DNA from: Acidobacteriota bacterium
Lineage (GTDB): Bacteria; Acidobacteriota; Vicinamibacteria; Vicinamibacterales; UBA2999
DNA length: 5,965 bases
Assembly: GCA_013140955.1 (NCBI GenBank)
Contig: JABFRY010000294.1
Span: 1-5,965, forward strand
Direction of reading: 5' to 3'
The notes beneath the pieces were generated by a model. The model saw only the letters and a list, made by a program, of their open reading frames with translations. It did not search any database and was not told where the DNA came from. Both the position numbers and the translations under genes were made by a program. Every line of letters starts with the position of its first letter. Within the stretch, counting starts at the first letter, position 1. Positions 1 to 4,722 of the stretch are shown piece after piece.

Positions 1-612
1 CTCCAGATACTTCTCGATGTAGACGTCGCCGACCCCGAACGCCGCCTCCGCCTCGCGCTGCGCCATCCGCAGCGCCGCGCCGCGTTCGCCGACCTCGCGC
101 ACCACGCGCATGCCGCGGCCGCCGCCGCCGGCGACCGCCTTGATGATCACCGGGTAGCCGATGTCCCGGCTCACCTTGATGGCCCGTTCCTCGCTCTCGA
201 TCGGGCCATCACTGCCGGGCAGCATCGGCACGCCGGCCTTCTTCATGGCGCGCCGCGCCCGGGCCTTGTCGCCGAGCAGCTTGATGACGCTCGGGTCGGG
301 CCCGATGAAGCGGATATGGCAGGCTTCGCACACCTCAGCGAGATAGGCACTCTCCGAGAGGAACCCGTAGCCGGGATGGATGGCGTCGGCGCCCGTGATC
401 TCGGCGGCGCTGATGATGGCGGGCACGTTGAGATAGCTCTCCGAACTGCGCGCCGGCCCGATGCACACGTCCTCGTCGGCGAAGCGCACGTGCAGGGAGT
501 TCTCGTCGGCCTCGGAGTACACGGCCACCGTCTTGATGCCGAGCTCACGGCAGGCGACGATGACGCGCAGCGCGATCTCGCCGCGGTTGGCGATGAGGAT
601 CTTCTTGAACAT
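1..612 (-). CDS. accC: Biotin carboxylase subunit of acetyl-CoA carboxylase (N-terminal part, cut by window edge)
   Basis: AccC carboxylates the biotin of AccB using ATP and bicarbonate, the first half-reaction of acetyl-CoA carboxylase, in the cytoplasm. I translated 204 in-frame codons without a stop; the family is usually about 450 residues, so more than half lies beyond position 1. The start [16 protein letters not shown] is the classic biotin-carboxylase N-terminus. HPGYGFLSE lies near residues 79-87, GDK ends at Lys116, and Lys158 is followed by the Gly-rich ATP-grasp loop GGGGRGMR (162-169). Lys116 and Lys158 correspond to the nucleotide-binding lysines of E. coli AccC. The ATG overlaps the accB stop by one base (TGATG, 614-610) and has no visible Shine-Dalgarno, so translation is probably coupled to accB. 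The partner AccB next door argues for AccC over pyruvate or propionyl-CoA carboxylase, which share this domain. The identification is very secure. Confidence 0.97.
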   Translation of the reverse strand, partial: MFKKILIANRGEIALRVIVACRELGIKTVAVYSEADENSLHVRFADEDVCIGPARSSESYLNVPAIISAAEITGADAIHPGYGFLSESAYLAEVCEACHIRFIGPDPSVIKLLGDKARARRAMKKAGVPMLPGSDGPIESEERAIKVSRDIGYPVIIKAVAGGGGRGMRVVREVGERGAALRMAQREAEAAFGVGDVYIEKYLE

Positions 613-992
613 CAGCGTGGCTTGATGGCGAAGAGGCGCTCGCCGTACTGCACCGACTGCGCGTTCTCCACGTAGACCTTCACGACTTCCCCATCGGTGT
701 CCGCGGTGATCTCGTTCATCAGCTTCATGGCCTCGATGACGCAGAGTGTCTGGCCCTTCTTGACCACCTGTCCCACGTCGGCGTAGGGCGCCGCCCCGGG
801 CTCAGGGGCCCTGTAGAACGTGCCGACGATGGGCGACTTCACGATGGCGAACGCCACGTCTTCGTCGCCGCCGTCTCCCGCCGGTCCCTGCTTGCGCAGC
901 CGGAGTTTGAAATCGTCTCGTTCGAGCTCGAATTCGGCGAGCTCGTGTTCCCGCATCAGGTCGAGGATTCTGGTGATGTCGTCGAAATCCAT
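612..992 (-). CDS. accB: Biotin carboxyl carrier protein of acetyl-CoA carboxylase
   Basis: AccB carries biotin between the carboxylase (AccC) and the carboxyltransferase in fatty-acid synthesis. The protein has 126 residues, shorter than the 156 of E. coli because the linker after the N-terminal segment is short (about residues 35-46, Gly/Asp-rich, rather than a long Pro/Ala stretch). The N-terminal segment (1-34) has the usual charged '[20 protein letters not shown]' character. The biotinyl domain runs from about residue 51 to 126, with [14 protein letters not shown] (53-66) including the thumb-like loop seen in AccB proteins. The biotin motif EAMKLMNE places the modified lysine at residue 90. 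The start fits the family, but no Shine-Dalgarno is evident. The ATG lies three bases after the stop of the peptidase gene, and the stop overlaps the accC start. Biotin protein ligase would be the partner enzyme and is not in the window. Confidence 0.97.
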   Translation of the reverse strand: MDFDDITRILDLMREHELAEFELERDDFKLRLRKQGPAGDGGDEDVAFAIVKSPIVGTFYRAPEPGAAPYADVGQVVKKGQTLCVIEAMKLMNEITADTDGEVVKVYVENAQSVQYGERLFAIKPR

Positions 993-995
993 GGG

Positions 996-2135
996 TCAGT
1001 CGAAGGTGAGCAGTTCGCGGGGGACGTGGGTGAGGACCTCGCAGCCCCCCGGGGTGACGAGGACGTCGTCCTCGATACGGACACCGCCGAAGCCGGGCAG
1101 GTAGGCGCCGGGCTCGACGGTGAAGACCATGCCTGTCGTGAGCTCCGCCGGGGACACGGCGCCGCGCCGCGGTGAGACCGCCGGCTCCTCGTGCACGTCC
1201 AGCCCCAGACCGTGTCCGGTGCCATGACCAAAGGCTTCACCCAGGCCGTGCCGTTCGAGGACACGACGCGCGGCGGCGTCCACGTCCGAGGCGGCGAGAC
1301 CGGGCCGGACGGCGTCCACGGCGGCCCGCTGCGCTTCGAGCACCGCCGCGTGGAGATCCCGTGCCTGAGAGCCCGGCGTGCCGATGGCCACGGTACGAGT
1401 CAAATCGCAGCAGTATCCGTCCAAGACGCCGCCGAAGTCCAGCACGACCAGGTCCCCGCGCGCCAGGACGCGGTCACCTGCCCGATAGTGCGGCAAGGCA
1501 CCGTTCGGCCCAGACGCCACGATGGTATCGAACGCCAGCCGTTCGTAGCCCGCCTCGCGCATGAGCCGTTCGAGATCCGTGGCCACCGCCCGTTCGGTCC
1601 GCCCCGAGCGGACCACACCGTCGAACAGCGCCTGCGTGACGCCGGTGAGACGGGCCGCAGCCTCCCGGAGCGACGCCTGCTCCACAGCATCCTTCACGAG
1701 GCGCAGGCGTTCGACGACCCGCTCGAGCGGCGTGAAGACCAGGCCCCGTCCCTGCTCCCCCGCCAGCCGCTCCCAGGTGGCCAGCCGCGAGACCGTGACG
1801 TGGCCGGCCTCGATGCCGGCGCGCTGCACGCCCAGCCGCGCCAGGCACTCGAGCAGCGCGGCTTCGTAGGTCGTCGGCACGTCCACCACCGTGAGCGCCG
1901 GACACGCGCAGGGGCCCGCCTGCAACTGCCTGAGGGACTCGCGATAGCGGAAATCGACGATGAGCGACAGCCCGCCGGGGCCGGCCACGAGCAGGCCCGC
2001 GCTGCCGGCGTGGTTGGTGAGATAGCGCAGGCTCACCGGATTCGACAGGACCAGGACCTCGACGCCCGCAGCCGCCCGGACCTCGTCGAGACGCGCATGC
2101 CGCGCGGCCAGGGTCTGTGTGTCGGGCATCGGCAC
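996..2135 (-). CDS. M24B-family metallopeptidase (Xaa-Pro aminopeptidase / dipeptidase)
   Basis: A cytosolic dimetal peptidase that likely removes N-terminal residues preceding proline or splits Xaa-Pro dipeptides. The 379 residues have the two-domain layout of the family: a creatinase-like N-terminal domain (about 14-145) and a pita-bread catalytic domain (about 153-370). All five expected metal ligands are visible: Asp233 and Asp244 in LDFGGVLDGYCCDLTRT, His308 in GHGTGHGLGLDVHEEP, Glu341 in TVEPGAYLPG and Glu355 in GVRIEDD. The supporting histidines His216 (LPHY) and His315 are also present, so the enzyme should be active. The N-terminus starts with GTG at 2135 or ATG at 2129 (MPDTQ...); neither has a clear Shine-Dalgarno and the choice is open. 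It lies four bases after the TPR gene and three before accB, the position pepP/pepQ-like genes often take beside accBC. Sequence alone does not separate PepP from PepQ, so no symbol is given. Confidence 0.93.
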   Translation of the reverse strand: MPMPDTQTLAARHARLDEVRAAAGVEVLVLSNPVSLRYLTNHAGSAGLLVAGPGGLSLIVDFRYRESLRQLQAGPCACPALTVVDVPTTYEAALLECLARLGVQRAGIEAGHVTVSRLATWERLAGEQGRGLVFTPLERVVERLRLVKDAVEQASLREAAARLTGVTQALFDGVVRSGRTERAVATDLERLMREAGYERLAFDTIVASGPNGALPHYRAGDRVLARGDLVVLDFGGVLDGYCCDLTRTVAIGTPGSQARDLHAAVLEAQRAAVDAVRPGLAASDVDAAARRVLERHGLGEAFGHGTGHGLGLDVHEEPAVSPRRGAVSPAELTTGMVFTVEPGAYLPGFGGVRIEDDVLVTPGGCEVLTHVPRELLTFD

Positions 2136-2139
2136 GGGG

Positions 2140-3006
2140 TCAGCGTCCCGGAGGTGCCGCCTCGAGCGCCTCGCGGCGCGCGATGACGAGCGACAGGAAG
2201 TGCTCCAGCCCGATGAGTGCGGCCACGGCCCCTCGGCGTGCCTGCAGCATCGCCTCCTCGTCGGCGTCAGTCGCGTCTGCCGTCTCGAGTCCGAACGTCA
2301 GGCCGATCTCAGCCACGCCAACGGCGTCATCCATGCCACTGATGTCAGCTGTGTCAGCGATGTCAGCTCTGTCAGCGACGTCACCCACGCCCACGCCATC
2401 ACCCGCGCCAGCCATGTCAGCGACGTCAGCGACGTCAACCAGCCCAGGCACGTCCGCGAGGTCGACCACGTCGGCCGCAGCGCCCACGCCGGCGGTGTCG
2501 ACGACGATGGCTGCGTCGTCGGCCACGTCAGCGGCGCCGGCTGCGTTGACGACATGACCGGGACCGCCGGCATCAGCCGCATCTGGCCGCGGCTCGCGTC
2601 CCGCATCCGGCACGGCCAGGACCGCTGGCGAGATCTCGCCGGCAGGCACAGCAGACGCCGCGTGGGCGGGCGGTGAGGAGGACGCCGGGTGTGCCCAGCC
2701 GGCATGCGTGTCGGCGATCTCCTCGAGACCCCGAAGCGCCGCCAGGTTGTCGGGCGCGGAGCGGAGCACGCGCTCGAATTCGTCGCGCGCCTTCGTGTAG
2801 TGCCCGAGCTGCATCAGTGCCCGGGCCAGCGTCACGCGTGCGGAGTGGTAGTCGGGCCGGAGGGCGAGGCCTGCGCGACAGACCTCAATGGCGTCGGCGT
2901 GTCGTCCGGCGAGGCGGTACTCGTCCGCCAGGCGCCCGAACAACGGAGACGCCGGGTCCTTTCGGACCCGGCGTTCCAGTTCCACGAGGGCTGATCCGTC
3001 CGCCAC
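2140..3006 (-). CDS. TPR protein with a long Ala/Asp-rich repetitive tail, function unknown
   Basis: The 288-residue protein shows no signal peptide or membrane segment, so it is probably cytosolic. Residues about 20-94 contain two good TPR units (around 20-53 and 54-87, with LADEYRLAGRHADAIEVCRAGLALRPD and ARALMQLGHYTKARDEFERVL) plus the beginning of a third. TPRs are protein-interaction helices. Residues 105-150 are Ala/Pro-rich and look disordered. Residues about 170-233 repeat every three residues (see the repeat entry). The last 40 residues (250-288) return to an amphipathic helix ending in HFLSLVIARREAL, which may pack on a partner. The start is GTG at 3006; the ATG at 3014 is in another frame. 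No Shine-Dalgarno is visible. It follows the PKD lipoprotein by 33 bases and precedes the peptidase by 4. TPR proteins often serve as assembly factors beside pilus genes, but nothing here identifies the partner. Confidence 0.88.
   Translation of the reverse strand: MADGSALVELERRVRKDPASPLFGRLADEYRLAGRHADAIEVCRAGLALRPDYHSARVTLARALMQLGHYTKARDEFERVLRSAPDNLAALRGLEEIADTHAGWAHPASSSPPAHAASAVPAGEISPAVLAVPDAGREPRPDAADAGGPGHVVNAAGAADVADDAAIVVDTAGVGAAADVVDLADVPGLVDVADVADMAGAGDGVGVGDVADRADIADTADISGMDDAVGVAEIGLTFGLETADATDADEEAMLQARRGAVAALIGLEHFLSLVIARREALEAAPPGR
2326..2472 (-). repeat. Triplet-residue (Asp/Gly)-x-(Ala/Val) repeat encoded by 9-base DNA units
   Basis: Within the TPR gene, every third residue from 179 to 227 is Asp or Gly: 17 positions in a row (13 Asp, 4 Gly). 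The following residue is mostly Val, Leu, Ile or Met and the third mostly Ala. A weaker version extends to about 170 and 233. In the DNA the same pattern shows as 9-base units starting with gtcagc on the plus strand at 2344, 2353, 2362 and 2371 (gtcacc at 2380), and again at 2416, 2425 and 2434 (gtcaac). The copy gtcagcgac occurs exactly at 2371, 2416 and 2425. Short units like these suggest growth by replication slippage. No known fold is assigned. Confidence 0.85.
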
Positions 3007-3025
3007 ACCGGCATTGTACGCCGGT
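3007..3025 (-). other. Short hairpin just before the TPR gene start
   Basis: The 33-base gap between the PKD lipoprotein gene and the TPR gene contains a perfect 6-base inverted repeat, accggc at 3007-3012 and gccggt at 3020-3025, around a 7-base loop. No T-run follows it on the minus strand, so it is not a standard intrinsic terminator. Its stem ends directly at the GTG start and could affect ribosome access or processing of the mRNA. It may also be chance in such GC-rich DNA. Confidence 0.35.
3013..3018 (-). promoter_or_regulatory. Possible -10 box (TACAAT) six bases before the GTG of the TPR gene
   Basis: On the minus strand the hexamer TACAAT (3018-3013) matches five of six bases of the sigma-70 -10 consensus and stands out in very GC-rich DNA. 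Six bases separate it from the GTG at 3006, so a transcript started here would be leaderless or nearly so. This fits the lack of any Shine-Dalgarno for the gene. No good -35 box is visible at 16-18 bases upstream (GATCCA or similar). It is a weak prediction based on one hexamer. Confidence 0.25.
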
Positions 3026-3039
3026 CGCAGCGGCGTGGA

Positions 3040-4059
3040 TCAGGCCACCGTGACGTTCTTCGAGATGGTCACCGTCCGTCCCAGGCTGTCCTTGATGGTC
3101 AGCGTGACGACGTAGGTGCCCACGAAGTTGAACGTATGCGTCGTGTTGACCGCCGTCGTCGTCTCGATGGTGCCGTCACCGAAGTCCCACGTGTATTCGG
3201 TGATCGTCGCGCCGGCGCCAACGGTGGAGGCCGCCGCCGTGAAGCTCACGGCCGTCCCCGCGATGGGAGACGTGGGCGAGCTGGTGAACGCCGCGGTTGG
3301 CGCGGTCGGGCCGCTGACCACGATGGTCTTCGTGGACGAGGACACACCGCCGCGCGGGTCGGTGACCGTCAGCGTGACGGTATAGGTGCCTGGCAGCGTG
3401 TAGCTGTGGCTCACGGAGATGCCGCTGTCGGTGCCGAAGTCGCCGAAGCTCCACTGATACGTGCAGGCGTCGCCGCACGGCTGCGTCTCGTCGAGCGTCT
3501 GCGAGGCGTTGAACACCACCGTCTGCCCCACGCTCGTCGCACTGGGCGACATGGTGAAGGCCGCTTCGGGGTCGTTGTTCTTCGGCAGCGTGCCCGAGGG
3601 GGGCACCAGGCGCACGTAGACGGCCCGGACGGAGGCGTTCCCGTAGTCGGACCCGACCGGCGTGGCGGTCACGGTCAGGACCACGGGTGAGGTCGGCAGC
3701 GTGGCAGGCGCCGACGGCGCCGTGATGGTCGTCGAGGCCCGGCCGCTGCCGTCGGTCACCGACGTCTGGTTCTTCGTCTCGACGAAGGTGCCGTCCGACG
3801 CCCGGACCACCCAGGTGAGCGCCAGGCCGGCGATCGGCTGGCTGTTCTCGTTGCGCGCCAGGGCGGTGATGACCGTCTGGGTGACGCCGTCCTGCTGGAG
3901 CTGGTCGGGCGAGGCCGACAGCACGATGGACTGGCCGAACTCGGACGGCCCCGAAAGACCCGGTGCGACCTGCCGCTGCAGGTTGCAGCCGGCAACGGCC
4001 GTGAGCGCGAGGAGCACGGAGAAGCGCATCATGCGCGACGTGTGCGTGATGGTGTGCAT
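3040..4059 (-). CDS. Exported lipoprotein with a Big-1-like domain and two PKD domains
   Basis: The 339-residue protein has a lipoprotein signal: Arg12, hydrophobic stretch 13-22, lipobox VAGC with Cys25 as the lipidated residue. It would be anchored in a membrane and face the periplasm or surface. Residues about 42-145 resemble a bacterial Ig-like group 1 (invasin-type) domain: DGVTQTVITALARNENSQPIAGL and TDGSGRASTTIT are typical. Two PKD domains follow (about 166-250 and 255-339), with WSFGDFG at 203-209 and the canonical WDFGDG at 291-296; each ends in the usual GTY.V.LT. pattern. PKD1 also holds two cysteines (195 and 199) that could form a small disulfide loop. Such domains usually serve as spacers or adhesion modules. 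No catalytic domain is present. The ATG at 4059 is preferred over Met10 and Met11 because AGGAAG lies 8 bases upstream. Its position after pilQ suggests an envelope or pilus-related role, which is inference. Confidence 0.9.
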   Translation of the reverse strand: MHTITHTSRMMRFSVLLALTAVAGCNLQRQVAPGLSGPSEFGQSIVLSASPDQLQQDGVTQTVITALARNENSQPIAGLALTWVVRASDGTFVETKNQTSVTDGSGRASTTITAPSAPATLPTSPVVLTVTATPVGSDYGNASVRAVYVRLVPPSGTLPKNNDPEAAFTMSPSATSVGQTVVFNASQTLDETQPCGDACTYQWSFGDFGTDSGISVSHSYTLPGTYTVTLTVTDPRGGVSSSTKTIVVSGPTAPTAAFTSSPTSPIAGTAVSFTAAASTVGAGATITEYTWDFGDGTIETTTAVNTTHTFNFVGTYVVTLTIKDSLGRTVTISKNVTVA

Positions 4060-4067
4060 GGTTGTCG

Positions 4068-4073
4068 CTTCCT
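4068..4073 (-). promoter_or_regulatory. Shine-Dalgarno of the PKD lipoprotein gene, overlapping the previous stop codon
   Basis: AGGAAG reads 4073-4068 on the minus strand, 8 bases before the ATG at 4059. Its first two bases are the last two of the TAG stop (4074-4072) of the preceding lipoprotein gene. A ribosome ending there is placed directly on the next initiation site, which favours coupled re-initiation. This site fixes the start at 4059. Confidence 0.75.
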
Positions 4074-4710
4074 ACTGAGGATCGCCGAAGTTTCCGAACA
4101 CGATGCCGATCGAGCCCGTCGCCGTCACCTCGTTGCCGGCCTGGTCGCGACCGAAGAAGTTGACCTCCGCGATCGTGTTGATCAGCAGGCCGCTCTGGCC
4201 GAGCGTCTTGAGCGGGGCTTCTTCCTTCGCCAGGTGCCGGACGAGCTCGAAGCCGATGGTCACGTTGCCCTCCGCCGGCACGGTGAACGTGGCCGCGGAG
4301 TCGAACCCGTAGGGCACGTCCACGCCGGGCGTATTCCGTCCATCCGCGCGCCTGTAGCTCACGCGGTACCGGGTGAACGTCACCTGGTTGATGGGCGTGG
4401 GCACCGTGGTGACGCCGGGCTGGCCCGGGTCCTTCAGGATGAGGGTCATCACGGCGCGACCCATGTCGTTGTAGATGGTCGGCACCTGGACTTCCTGGTT
4501 GTTGACCGTCTGCTTCACCAGGGTCACCACGTCAGAGTTGAGCGTGCCGCCGAACTCGTCTGGCTTCGCCCCGGACGCGCCCTCCATGGTGAGGAGCACG
4601 ACCTGGGTGGGTCCGCGCCCCTGCTCGCGCACGTACTGGCCGCATCCGGCCACCACGAGAACCGACAGGCCGGCGGCCAGGGTCATGAATCGCATCGACT
4701 TGGCTGTCAC
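4072..4710 (-). CDS. Unrecognised exported lipoprotein directly downstream of pilQ
   Basis: I do not recognise a domain in this 212-residue protein. The N-terminus is a lipoprotein signal: Lys4 and Arg7, hydrophobic core about 8-20, lipobox VAGC with Cys23 as the lipidated residue. The mature part is rich in predicted beta-strand sequence, with alternating hydrophobic stretches around 36-42, 74-94, 108-120, 138-156 and 176-206, which suggests one or two beta-sandwich domains. It has no cysteine after the lipobox and no obvious catalytic motif. Most striking are NDMGRAVMTLILKDPG (81-96), RYRVSYRRADGRNTPG (114-129) and the glycine-rich C-terminal strand ending GIVFGNFGD (202-210). The start is GTG at 4710, set by AGGAG seven bases upstream. 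The Shine-Dalgarno overlaps the pilQ stop, and the PKD lipoprotein gene begins 12 bases downstream. A role next to the secretin, for example as a pilotin-like or periplasmic accessory lipoprotein, is possible but unproven. Confidence 0.88.
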   Translation of the reverse strand: MTAKSMRFMTLAAGLSVLVVAGCGQYVREQGRGPTQVVLLTMEGASGAKPDEFGGTLNSDVVTLVKQTVNNQEVQVPTIYNDMGRAVMTLILKDPGQPGVTTVPTPINQVTFTRYRVSYRRADGRNTPGVDVPYGFDSAATFTVPAEGNVTIGFELVRHLAKEEAPLKTLGQSGLLINTIAEVNFFGRDQAGNEVTATGSIGIVFGNFGDPQ

Positions 4711-4717
4711 TGCTCTA

Positions 4718-4722
4718 CTCCT
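4718..4722 (-). promoter_or_regulatory. Shine-Dalgarno of the 212-residue lipoprotein gene, overlapping the pilQ stop
   Basis: AGGAG reads 4722-4718 on the minus strand, seven bases before the GTG at 4710. Its first two bases belong to the pilQ TAG stop (4723-4721). The site decides for the GTG start over later in-frame Met6 and Met9, and suggests that the lipoprotein is made in step with PilQ. Confidence 0.78.

Noticed and set aside
1191..2186. 331-codon open frame on the plus strand across the peptidase gene
   Set aside because: It lies antisense to a gene with all catalytic residues intact. Its translation is Arg/His/Pro-rich with no domain, as expected for the mirror frame of GC-rich coding DNA.
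2119..2676. Plus-strand open frames over the TPR gene (185 and 146 codons)
   Set aside because: The 9-base repeat keeps several frames open and gives low-complexity Ser/Ala or Val/Asp strings in each. Only the minus-strand frame contains TPR motifs.
2298..2705. Minus-strand 135-codon frame with repeated Leu-Thr-Ser triplets inside the TPR gene
   Set aside because: It is the same 9-base repeat read in another frame. Nothing supports a frameshift product, and the TPR frame runs unbroken to its stop.
3007..3025. Hairpin as a rho-independent terminator of the pilus block
   Set aside because: The stem has only 6 base pairs and no T-run follows. The next gene begins at once.
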